DNA of 64,000 nucleotides from the NCBI RefSeq assembly GCF_000238255.3, contig NZ_CP011039.1, positions 483,001-547,000 of the forward strand, read 5' to 3'. The notes beneath the pieces were generated by a model, which worked only from the letters and a program-made list of their open reading frames with translations, searched no databases and was not told the origin of the DNA. The position numbers and the translations under genes were made by a program. Within the stretch, counting starts at the first letter, position 1. Each line of letters starts with the position of its first letter. Shown piece by piece: positions 17,946 through 25,906 of this stretch. This DNA is from Pseudoalteromonas spongiae UST010723-006. Lineage in GTDB: Bacteria; Pseudomonadota; Gammaproteobacteria; Enterobacterales; Alteromonadaceae.

Positions 17946-20756
17946 TTAGAATGATTGATCGTATCCGATGTATACTGTACGACCGATAGTGCTGTAACCG
18001 CGGCTAGTTCTGTGGAATGGATGACTGTCAAAGTCGCCATTGAATACAGAGTAGTACGGAGGCATTTCGTCAGTTAGGTTTTTAACACCTACCTTTACTT
18101 TGCCATCCCAATCGAAGCGGTAGCTTGCTGACCAGTTTAAACGCGCATACGGAGAAAGCTTATCCATTTGTTGTTCAGAAACTTTTTCCATTTCACCATC
18201 AACAGCCTCATAGAATGTATCTAAACCTGTCGAAGTACCTGTATAGTAATACGCGATAGTCGTGCTAAATTCATCTTTTGACCAGGTGATAGATGAATTA
18301 CTTTTCCATGTTGGGTAATAGTAAATATCTACGTAATCTTCGACTTCAAGTTCAGGTTTATCTTGAACTTTTTTACTACGTAAATAACTGGCACCAAATT
18401 TAAAGCGGAAGCTGCCCAACTCATCTGCATCTAGACGATAACTAATTGAGGCATCTACACCTTCTGATTTTTCGAATGCGGCGTTATAAGGGGCTTTTTT
18501 CATACAATCAAGGTTTTCAAAACCCTCGTCATCAACACCTAAAATAAATCCTGGACCAGGTAAAGCAGTACATTCATTATACTGACCAGTATAGTTATAC
18601 GCTGGACTGAAGTCTGTTGGGCCGTTGTAAATATCATCAGTAGCGATTGTGCGAACTCCCCCTGTCATTTCAATCGACCACCAGTCAAGTGTAAAGTCTA
18701 ATTCGTCAGTTAAGTTAGCAACAAGGCCAATACTTGAATATTCACCTTTTTCTTCTTCAAGCGTTAAACTACCAGAGCTTATAGAACGATAAGAGTCTTC
18801 TTGAAGAGTTCCATCAGGTAGTAAATATTCAGTTGTGCCAAATCCAATTGTAGTGCCAGCGTATACTCGATGCATGTCAGGAGCCCGGAAGCTCTTACCC
18901 CAACTAGCGCGAACTAGTACATCTTCTACAGGGTGATACATTACACCTACTTGTGGGCTAAATGCACCACCAACATCTGTATCATCGTTGTAGTAGTCGT
19001 ATCGACCAGCAACTGATAGTTCTAGATTGTAGATACCCGGCATATCACTTGCGATAGGTGCTAAGATTTCAAGTGCAACAGCGTAGCGGTCACGCTCACC
19101 TTGACCACCAGTACCACCCATACCTAAGAAACCACCTGATTGTGTTGTTTCATCTAAGATATCGTTGTAGCTTTCACGTGCCCATTCTGCTGATGCAGCA
19201 AATGCGACTCCACCAGATGGCAGTTCAAATAAATCACCAGAGAGCGTTGAAGTTAATTGATGAATGCGAGAAGTCGAGCGCTTAGTTGATACACCGTAGG
19301 CTGCGGCAGCTTGTGCGTCGGTCATACGTTCAGCTGGATACCACTTAGAACTATCGGCATCATTTGGGTCAAATGTAATAATACTTAAAAGACCATCGCG
19401 ACTTAATTGGCTTTGTGAATCTCGATTGTAACGGTTAAAACCAGTTGACCAAGAGACGTCTAAGTCGTAATCCCCTATAGTACCATTAGCCCCGAATACG
19501 AATGAATATTTTTCATTAGTAGAAGTGTAAATGCGGCTGTGTGGTAAATCGAAAAGTTCATCGTATCGACGGCGTAATTGAAATCTATGGTAATCACCAG
19601 ATGTAGGTTTGTCGTATGAGTAATCACCAGTAGTGTTGTCTAGATAAAAATATGAAGTATTCCCTTTTTTATCTTTGTACTTGTCACTGTCTTTGTATGA
19701 CGCATTAATCATACCGTATAGAGACCAGTCATTATTTAACTCATATTCTGAGTTTATAATAAGGTTAGCTCGGTCATACGCAGACTCTAAGCCGCGACCT
19801 GGATATTTATCGTATCGACATGTATAAGAGCTTTCTTCATACCATACGGCAAGGTCACCAAGTACATTATTGCACTGCTCTTGAGTTACTGGATACTTGT
19901 CCCCGAATACTTCATCATAGTCTCTAATGTAAACACCCCAGGTAGAAGGAGCAGCTCCGCCCCAATCCCATTGTTGTGCCCAAGGCAATAAATTACCGTC
20001 GTCGTCTAACCAGGCATCATTTGGAATATAGCCTTCAGTGTTGTAAATTCGATCAAGGCCTTTAGCAAAGTAATCTTTACGCTGCGAAGTTAAAAGTTCT
20101 TCACCTTGTTGATATTCAAAAATAACAACAGTATTTGATTTGTCTGTTTCAAACCCTTGGGTGTAAGAAAATTTAGCGACATCTCGACCGCCATTGGTTG
20201 GGTTCTCATACTTCAGTGAAACTTTACTACCCTCATAGTTATCCTTAAGAATAACATTTACTACACCGCCAATTGCATCTGAACCATAGATGGCTGAAGC
20301 ACCACCTGTTAGTATCTCTACACGTTCTACTGCAGATGTTGGAATATCTGAAACATCAACGAAGTTATCGGCACCACCTGCTGCAGTTGGAAAAGCAGCT
20401 TGACGACGACCATTAATAAGTACAAGAGTACGGTTAGCCCCCATTCCGCGTAAATTAACAGAGCTGGCGCCTGTTGTGTAACCAGAAGCTTCGTCACCAT
20501 TAAAGGAAGCCCCTGTATTTGCAAGAGAAGACTCTAGTACATCTGCAATAGACGAAAAACCATTAGCTTCAATCTCAGCAGCATCGATCACCGAAAGCGG
20601 TGCAACACCTTCCAAATCAGTGCGCTTAATTTTAGAACCAGTTACTTGGATTTTTTCAATCGTTTCGTTTTTAGAAGAGGCATCAGCCCATGCATTGCCA
20701 GAAATAGCAAATGCAATTGCTGCTGCAATTGAGCATTTTTTAGTATTAATTCCCAC
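17946..20756 (-). CDS. TonB-dependent outer-membrane receptor
   Basis: A 936-residue protein with a signal peptide (cut near NAWA-DA, residue 25). A TonB-box-like ETIEKIQVTGSKI comes next, then the plug domain (about 50-165; LRGMGANRTLVLINGRRQ, VERVEILTGGASAIYGSDAIGGVVNVI in parts), and a large beta-barrel ending in VYIGYDQSF with terminal Phe. It imports an unknown ligand across the outer membrane using TonB energy. The layout is that of the large marine TonB receptors for oligosaccharides or peptides. The start is GTG at 20756 with AAGGGG 8 bases upstream; no ATG fits. A CadC-like regulator is divergent and may control it. Confidence 0.93.
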   Translation of the reverse strand: MGINTKKCSIAAAIAFAISGNAWADASSKNETIEKIQVTGSKIKRTDLEGVAPLSVIDAAEIEANGFSSIADVLESSLANTGASFNGDEASGYTTGASSVNLRGMGANRTLVLINGRRQAAFPTAAGGADNFVDVSDIPTSAVERVEILTGGASAIYGSDAIGGVVNVILKDNYEGSKVSLKYENPTNGGRDVAKFSYTQGFETDKSNTVVIFEYQQGEELLTSQRKDYFAKGLDRIYNTEGYIPNDAWLDDDGNLLPWAQQWDWGGAAPSTWGVYIRDYDEVFGDKYPVTQEQCNNVLGDLAVWYEESSYTCRYDKYPGRGLESAYDRANLIINSEYELNNDWSLYGMINASYKDSDKYKDKKGNTSYFYLDNTTGDYSYDKPTSGDYHRFQLRRRYDELFDLPHSRIYTSTNEKYSFVFGANGTIGDYDLDVSWSTGFNRYNRDSQSQLSRDGLLSIITFDPNDADSSKWYPAERMTDAQAAAAYGVSTKRSTSRIHQLTSTLSGDLFELPSGGVAFAASAEWARESYNDILDETTQSGGFLGMGGTGGQGERDRYAVALEILAPIASDMPGIYNLELSVAGRYDYYNDDTDVGGAFSPQVGVMYHPVEDVLVRASWGKSFRAPDMHRVYAGTTIGFGTTEYLLPDGTLQEDSYRSISSGSLTLEEEKGEYSSIGLVANLTDELDFTLDWWSIEMTGGVRTIATDDIYNGPTDFSPAYNYTGQYNECTALPGPGFILGVDDEGFENLDCMKKAPYNAAFEKSEGVDASISYRLDADELGSFRFKFGASYLRSKKVQDKPELEVEDYVDIYYYPTWKSNSSITWSKDEFSTTIAYYYTGTSTGLDTFYEAVDGEMEKVSEQQMDKLSPYARLNWSASYRFDWDGKVKVGVKNLTDEMPPYYSVFNGDFDSHPFHRTSRGYSTIGRTVYIGYDQSF

Positions 20757-20824
20757 GTTGATTTCCCCTTGAGGATTTGTTCGCTCTGTTTTGCCAGAGC
20801 AATCATTTTAGTTATTGTGTAATT

Positions 20825-20878
20825 TGACTAGTAACAGCATATCGTTGCTGTTAACTGTGATGCTGCTGTTACTAGTCA
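20825..20878. promoter_or_regulatory. 15-bp inverted repeat with alternative pairing, between receptor and regulator
   Basis: TGACTAGTAACAGCA (20825-20839) and TGCTGTTACTAGTCA (20864-20878) are perfect inverted arms with a 24-base spacer. The spacer contains a second TGCTGTT (20846-20852) that can pair with the AACAGCA of the left arm. As DNA it could be an operator; as RNA it offers two exclusive hairpins. It lies about 70 bases upstream of the receptor GTG. A smaller CTCTG/CAGAG inverted repeat lies nearer the start (about 20783-20798). The remaining part of this 415-base gap holds the small ORF and AT-rich sequence. Confidence 0.55.
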
Positions 20879-20931
20879 GCTCAAAGCATTTGCGCTACAT
20901 AAATGATTTGAGTGGGCCAAGGAGGCTTATC

Positions 20932-20994
20932 ATGGTTTTAAAGCAGTGGTTATCTGAGCTCAATACTCAAGCTCTCTATTCTTCCACTTTTTAA
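20932..20994 (+). CDS. Candidate 20-residue small ORF with consensus ribosome binding site
   Basis: The reading frame encodes MVLKQWLSELNTQALYSSTF and stops at TAA. AAGGAGG sits 6 bases before the ATG, the best Shine-Dalgarno match noticed in the window. It lies between the receptor and its divergent regulator, on the regulator strand, about 180 bases upstream of the regulator start and just past the 15-bp inverted repeat. An internal GAGCT/AGCTC pair could fold over the middle of the frame. It may be a leader peptide, a small regulatory protein, or chance. No family is recognised. Confidence 0.4.
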   Translation: MVLKQWLSELNTQALYSSTF

Positions 20995-21171
20995 TGTCTA
21001 TTTAATATCTATTTGAATATTTTTTATTTATAACAAGTGCTTAGTTTTGCTTTTGTGGTATGTAAATGATTTGGAAACAGACATAAAATATGCAGTTAGA
21101 CGCAATAATTTTGCAACTAAACAGTATTTTTAGGTAAGCTTGAATGCATAAAAACGAAGATTAAATCGATA

Positions 21172-23223
21172 ATGAATAGCGCTGCGTCATATTTTTTAGG
21201 TCGGGTAGAAGTTAATCCGTTAGAACACACTTTAGTGCGTGATGAACGAATCATTTCATTGCAACCAAAGTTTATAGAGTTACTTTGTTATTTGGCAGAG
21301 CAACAGCCTGAGCTATTGACGCGTCAGCAAATTATTGATCATGTGTGGGATGGTAATAATTACGTTGGTGAAAAAGCGCTTACCAATGCAATTTGGCATC
21401 TGCGAAAAGCACTAAAAGAGCTCGATAGCGAACAAGAGTTTATTGAAACAGTGCGAAAGTCAGGTTATCGACTGCTGGTAGCGCCAGTATTTGCTGAGCA
21501 GCAAGATACTGTTTTTCTGCAAATCTCTTCTCGCAATATTAAGCAGCTAGGCTTATTTATTGGTTTTGTACTGAGTATCGTTTTTGCGTGGCTACTTTGG
21601 CCAGAGCCACAACAAAAAGTGTATCAACAACCTGAGTTGATAACTCAGTATCCCGGGCGAGAGCTATTTCCTAGCGTATCAAATGATGGCCGCTACTTGG
21701 TTTATTCTTGGCGACAAATGGACCGAAAAATAGACCTTTATCGTAAAGACTTACAACAGCCAGATCTTAAACACACAAAAATAACACATACTCCCGGCAG
21801 TGAGTCTCGCTCAGTATGGGCCCATGACGATTCAAAACTCTATTATTACCGAAGACTAAGCTCACGCTGCGAAGTACTAAGCGTCAATATGAGTGATTTT
21901 GCTATTGAAAAACATGGCGAATGTTCAAATTCATCGAATGATGTGGCGGTATCGCCAGATGGTAAATTGCTTGCTTATGTGGGTGTTGACCCTGAAAACA
22001 CCACGCGTGGCGTGTACATTAAGCAACTTGATTTAAATGAGCCTGCTAGACGTATTCGTTGTAACAATTGTGAGCCGGGGGAAAGCGAAGCGATTGATTT
22101 TAGCCCCGATAGTACGCGATTAGCTATCTCACGTAATTTGGCAAATGGTAACGAAGATATTTTTATTTACGATCTACAAACTAAAACAGAGCAGCGAGTA
22201 GTAACCGGGCTGCCTGATATTCGCGGTTTAGCATGGCAACCTGATGCTGAGAAAATTGTATTTTCAGCCATAATGCATGGCAACCGCCATGGGTTTGAGT
22301 TGGACTTAAATAGTAAACACAAAACCAATTTAAATGTTGAAGGGTTTAGCTATCCGGCATTTGATAGAGCAGGTAACCTGTATTATCACGATTGGAAAAT
22401 AGACACCTCAATTATGCGTTTGGAGCTTGATAGTGATGTGGCTGCGTCTCCATTTCCGCTAATTCAATCTGAGTTTAATTTTCGTTATCCCGATTACTCT
22501 CAAGCTGCAGACAAGTTAGCATTTATTTCTAATGAGTCGGGGTTTGATGAAGTGTGGACATCAAGTCTTGATGGTACCCAGCGCAAGCAGCTAACTCAGT
22601 TAAAATTTCATGCTCGTAACCCTATTTGGTCACCTGATGGTAAGAAAATCGCATTTACCGCAAACAATGGTCAAGAAAGCCGGTTGTATGTACTTGATGC
22701 GCAAACCAGTCAGCTACAGCAAATCAAAACAGAGCTTAATTACTATGGTAAAGCACGTTGGTCGCAAGATGGTAGTGCGCTGTTTTCGGCATCGGTTGGA
22801 GACATCTATCGCATTGAAATTGAGTCTGGTATTGCGACACGAATTACTCGCGGGGCGCATGCGATAGAAGTAAAAGAAAATCAATTGATTGTTTACAAAG
22901 AAGGTAAAGGGTTATGGCAGGTATCAATTAACGGCGAATTAATTGACGAACAGCCATTGATTAAGAATTTAAAGTTGGCAAATAGCACAGGTTGGCATGT
23001 TACTGAACAAGGGATTTATTACTTTAAAGTACGTGGCCATGATTATCGTTTAAGTTTTTATGACTTTGCTAGTAATCAAGACAAAGACGTATTGCGTGTG
23101 CCTGAGCGTGCATTCTCGCGCTCGCGCGGCATGAGTTTTGTGCCAACTAAACAGTGGTTGTTGTTTACAGGTTATGAATCGCCGCAAGTCGATATCAAAC
23201 GAATGCGCAAAGACTATGATTAA
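21172..23223 (+). CDS. CadC-like membrane transcriptional regulator with C-terminal beta-propeller
   Basis: A 683-residue protein. An OmpR/PhoB-type winged helix (about 8-105; LQPKFIELLCYLAE, DHVWDGNNYVGEKALTNAIWHLRKAL in parts, IETVRKSGYRL) is followed by one membrane segment (about 126-143) and a large periplasmic region with TolB/PD40 propeller repeats (DGRYLVYSW, SPDGKLLAYVG, SPDSTRLAIS, SPDGKKIAFTAN). The fold is that of one-component sensors of the CadC/ToxR kind, which bind DNA directly from the membrane. It is divergent from the TonB receptor, which is the likely target; the inverted repeat between them is a candidate operator. Ligand unknown. Confidence 0.88.
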   Translation: MNSAASYFLGRVEVNPLEHTLVRDERIISLQPKFIELLCYLAEQQPELLTRQQIIDHVWDGNNYVGEKALTNAIWHLRKALKELDSEQEFIETVRKSGYRLLVAPVFAEQQDTVFLQISSRNIKQLGLFIGFVLSIVFAWLLWPEPQQKVYQQPELITQYPGRELFPSVSNDGRYLVYSWRQMDRKIDLYRKDLQQPDLKHTKITHTPGSESRSVWAHDDSKLYYYRRLSSRCEVLSVNMSDFAIEKHGECSNSSNDVAVSPDGKLLAYVGVDPENTTRGVYIKQLDLNEPARRIRCNNCEPGESEAIDFSPDSTRLAISRNLANGNEDIFIYDLQTKTEQRVVTGLPDIRGLAWQPDAEKIVFSAIMHGNRHGFELDLNSKHKTNLNVEGFSYPAFDRAGNLYYHDWKIDTSIMRLELDSDVAASPFPLIQSEFNFRYPDYSQAADKLAFISNESGFDEVWTSSLDGTQRKQLTQLKFHARNPIWSPDGKKIAFTANNGQESRLYVLDAQTSQLQQIKTELNYYGKARWSQDGSALFSASVGDIYRIEIESGIATRITRGAHAIEVKENQLIVYKEGKGLWQVSINGELIDEQPLIKNLKLANSTGWHVTEQGIYYFKVRGHDYRLSFYDFASNQDKDVLRVPERAFSRSRGMSFVPTKQWLLFTGYESPQVDIKRMRKDYD

Positions 23224-23230
23224 AAGAAGA

Positions 23231-23252
23231 GGGGCCTAAGCCCCATTTTTAT
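23231..23252 (+). terminator. Intrinsic terminator of the CadC-like regulator gene
   Basis: GGGGC and GCCCC pair around a 4-base loop, followed by ATTTTTATATTTTT. It begins 7 bases after the regulator stop and just precedes the convergent beta-barrel gene. Confidence 0.75.
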
Positions 23253-23256
23253 ATTT

Positions 23257-23844
23257 TTAGAAGCGATACATCACGCCTAAATTAAACTGGAATTGGTTTA
23301 GCACCTCACCATCAAAATACCAATCACATTGCGTGCCGTTTGGGTCGATTTGGCATACGGTGGTTGAATCATTTTTTAAAATAGTGGCTAACCAACGGGC
23401 TTCCCCTAATGCAATGATGTTGTCTGTAATTTTATACTCTAAGCCACCGTATAAACCAGTGGCAAAAAAGCTATCTGAATCGGAAAAGTTAGATGAAATA
23501 TGATTAACACCCAATTGCGCACCAAGGTAGCTTGAAAGCTGTTTATTAACAGGTAAAACCACAGCGCTTTGAAATAATAAATAATTTAGATCTAGCTCAT
23601 AGTTAGCTGCATTTCGCTGACTGCTCGACATGCGCGAGTAATATAAACCATATTTAGAAATACCATCATGTTTATCAAGGCTAAAGCCAAAATTAGCATC
23701 GTCTTTAATGTCTATCTTTGTGCCGTTTTCTGTTTCTAATTCTTGGCTTAACGATTGGCCATAATAACCTGCTATGGCAATGTCGGCGGTGCTCGAAAAA
23801 CTCAAAGCGAGCAAAATAGTTGCGAGTGAAAGCTTAGCACGCAT
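23257..23844 (-). CDS. Small outer-membrane beta-barrel protein, function unknown
   Basis: A 195-residue protein with a signal peptide (cut near STADIAIA, residues 19-25). The mature part has alternating polar and hydrophobic strands (KYGLYYSRMSSSQR, YELDLNYLLFQSAVV, ATGLYGGLEYKI, NQFQFNLGVMYRF) and a C-terminal Phe preceded by Tyr-Arg, the usual barrel-insertion signal. Two cysteines (CQIDPNGTQC) form a likely disulfide loop near the end. It looks like an 8-strand porin-like or adhesin-type barrel. No specific family is recognised. It is convergent with the regulator and shares only proximity with the TonB receptor. Confidence 0.75.
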   Translation of the reverse strand: MRAKLSLATILLALSFSSTADIAIAGYYGQSLSQELETENGTKIDIKDDANFGFSLDKHDGISKYGLYYSRMSSSQRNAANYELDLNYLLFQSAVVLPVNKQLSSYLGAQLGVNHISSNFSDSDSFFATGLYGGLEYKITDNIIALGEARWLATILKNDSTTVCQIDPNGTQCDWYFDGEVLNQFQFNLGVMYRF

Positions 23845-23978
23845 CTGATTTCCTATTCCTAAAAATACTCAACGTAATGAAGAATATACGCTTTTGAATA
23901 AAATTTCAGCCTGTTTGTCGTAAAAGGTTTATTTTCGCGGTGAGGCTGGATTAATATGAATAACTAGGTTTTTAAACG

Positions 23979-24791
23979 TTGTACGCTATGATTTCTGGAT
24001 TCAAAAATACACTACTCAATATTATTAAAACCCAACCTGTGGTGGATCAGCACAGCGAAGCATGGATCTTGGATACATTTTTATGGGTATATCAAGAATT
24101 TGATGGTGATGTGCTGTTAAGCGATATGCGTTTTGTTTTACCAAATGCAGAGTTTTTCCCCGAGCAGGTCAGTAGTATTGAGCAAATGGCCAGCTATGTG
24201 TTTACTCAGGTAAAACAGTATGCCGGTATGCAGGCTTGGCCAATTCAGCTGGTGGCGCCACATCAAATATCAGAACAGAGTATTCCACGTTTTGAATTTG
24301 CCAATGTTAAACGCGGTGAAACCGCAGAGTTGATCGCTGCGAGCGGTTCATTAAATATATCTTTCAATCCCAATCAAATAAATCAACCGCAAGATTTAAT
24401 CGCGTCTTTTTCACAATCGTTAGCGCATATCAATGTGTTGCAAAATCGAAGCTTGCCACCAGGCGGTCAGGAGTTTGTGCCACAAGCGGTTGATTTGTTG
24501 TCGTGCTTTATGGGCTTTGGTGTGATGATGGCAAATACGGCGTATCAATTTCGTGGTGGCTGTGGTTCGTGTTACAACCCGTACGCAAATCGCAGTGCGA
24601 CCTTAAATGAATCTGAGCTAATTTATATTTTGGCTTTGTTGTTAAAGGCCAAAAAATTACCGTTATCGCATATTTCATCGCACTTGAAGCCGCATCTGCG
24701 TGGAATGTTAAAGCGTGCAAATAAACAATTAGAGAACACCATAGAGCAATCGGCAAATCCAATGCTGATCGCATTAACGGAGGTTAAGTGA
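23979..24791 (+). CDS. Hypothetical protein, function unknown, translationally coupled to LysE-type exporter
   Basis: A 270-residue protein of unrecognised family, without signal peptide or membrane segment. The N-terminal part resembles a soluble alpha/beta protein; a cysteine-containing patch FRGGCGSCYNPYANR lies at about 206-220, followed by a basic helical tail (LKAKKLPLSHISSHLKPHLR, LKRANKQL). The start is either TTG at 23979 (AGG 10 bases upstream) or ATG at 23988 with no clear ribosome site. Its stop overlaps the GTG of the LysE-family gene (GTGA), so the two are coupled. This predicts a job connected to export or amino-acid metabolism, which is inference only. Confidence 0.75.
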   Translation: MYAMISGFKNTLLNIIKTQPVVDQHSEAWILDTFLWVYQEFDGDVLLSDMRFVLPNAEFFPEQVSSIEQMASYVFTQVKQYAGMQAWPIQLVAPHQISEQSIPRFEFANVKRGETAELIAASGSLNISFNPNQINQPQDLIASFSQSLAHINVLQNRSLPPGGQEFVPQAVDLLSCFMGFGVMMANTAYQFRGGCGSCYNPYANRSATLNESELIYILALLLKAKKLPLSHISSHLKPHLRGMLKRANKQLENTIEQSANPMLIALTEVK

Positions 24792-25411
24792 ACTATCTCG
24801 ACGAATTTTTATTAATTGCAATTAGTCACTTTTTTGCAGTCGCAAGTCCAGGCCCTGATTTTGCGCTCGTGCTCAAACAGAGCATTCAAAAGGGGCGAAA
24901 CAATGCGCTTGTAACGAGTTCGGGCATCGCAACAGGGATTTTAGTGCATGTAAGTTATTGTGTGCTCGGTGTAGCGATTGTGATTTCGCAATCACCTACC
25001 GTGTTTGCTGCACTTAAATATTTGGCGGCGGCGTACTTAGCGTATATTGGTGTTATGGCGTTGCGAGCGAAGCCTGCAGATCAGCAAGCGCAGCAGGTGC
25101 AAACCAATACACAGGCCGAATCCATGGTTAAAGCGTTTAGTCGTGGCTTTTTAGTTAATGCACTTAATCCGAAAGCAACCTTGTTTTTCTTAAGTTTATT
25201 TACCTTGGTTATTAGTGTCGAAACACCGATTACAGTGCAAGTGGGCTATGGATTATATATGGCTGTTGCAACTTTAGTGTGGTTTAGTTTTTTATCCATT
25301 GTTTTGAGTCGCTCAAAGGTGCGTGCGTTTTTCTTACGTGCGGGGCATTGGTTTGATCGCGGTATCGGCGTGGTGTTAATTGGTTTGGCAATTAGAGTGG
25401 TGTGGGTATGA
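24788..25411 (+). CDS. LysE/RhtB-family amino-acid exporter
   Basis: A 207-residue membrane protein with about six hydrophobic segments. It starts LDEFLLIAISHFFAVASPGPDFALVLKQSI (in parts), where ASPGPDF is the LysE/RhtB signature, and has NPKATLFFLSLF in the middle. The family exports amino acids or derivatives (homoserine, threonine, lysine, cysteine pathway metabolites) by proton exchange. The start is GTG overlapping the previous stop, and its own stop overlaps the next ATG, so three genes are coupled. The substrate is not predictable from sequence. Confidence 0.88.
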   Translation: MNYLDEFLLIAISHFFAVASPGPDFALVLKQSIQKGRNNALVTSSGIATGILVHVSYCVLGVAIVISQSPTVFAALKYLAAAYLAYIGVMALRAKPADQQAQQVQTNTQAESMVKAFSRGFLVNALNPKATLFFLSLFTLVISVETPITVQVGYGLYMAVATLVWFSFLSIVLSRSKVRAFFLRAGHWFDRGIGVVLIGLAIRVVWV

Positions 25412-25899
25412 TTTATTACAACCTAGCGTATGGTTCCAATATGTCGCTCAACCGGCTATTAGCAAGGCTGCCTAATGCTACCCGTATTGGTGTATCTACT
25501 GTAACAGGATTTACCTTAACATTTGATAAACAAGGGTTTGACGGCTCGGGTAAATGTAATGCGCTGAAAACCGATAATCACGATGATGTGTTATACGGTG
25601 TGCTGTATCAAATTAACAGTGATGAAAAAGCGATTCTTGATGAAATAGAAGGGCCGCGTTACGACAACCAGCAAATCGTTGTAACCAATGAATGTGGTAA
25701 GCAATTTAATGCATATTGCTATGTTGCCAATACGCTGTGCCAGCAACACTTACCGTATGACTGGTATTTAAAACATGTATTAACCGGAGCCTTAGAGGCA
25801 AAACTACCGCAGCAATACATCGACAATATTCGCGCGCAAGCAACACAAACAGATACCGATTCCGCGCGCGCAGAACGTGAATTTTCAATATATAAATAA
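25408..25899 (+). CDS. Gamma-glutamylcyclotransferase-like (GGCT/AIG2 fold) protein
   Basis: A 163-residue protein beginning IYYNLAYGSNMS, the YGSN loop that binds the gamma-glutamyl group in the GGCT fold. GVLYQINSDEKAILDEIEGP has a conserved glutamate (ILDEIEG) in the position of the family's catalytic acid. The fold hydrolyses gamma-glutamyl peptides or related amides to 5-oxoproline. The start at 25408 (ATGA overlap with the LysE gene stop) is preferred over GTG two codons upstream. Coupling to an amino-acid exporter suggests a shared substrate pathway. Its 3' end is followed 7 bases later by a serine hydrolase gene. Confidence 0.82.
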   Translation: MIYYNLAYGSNMSLNRLLARLPNATRIGVSTVTGFTLTFDKQGFDGSGKCNALKTDNHDDVLYGVLYQINSDEKAILDEIEGPRYDNQQIVVTNECGKQFNAYCYVANTLCQQHLPYDWYLKHVLTGALEAKLPQQYIDNIRAQATQTDTDSARAEREFSIYK

Positions 25900-25906
25900 G
25901 AACATT

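Noticed and set aside
20757..20931. A cobalamin or other known riboswitch upstream of the TonB receptor
   Set aside because: No conserved riboswitch core boxes were seen; only the inverted repeats are evident.
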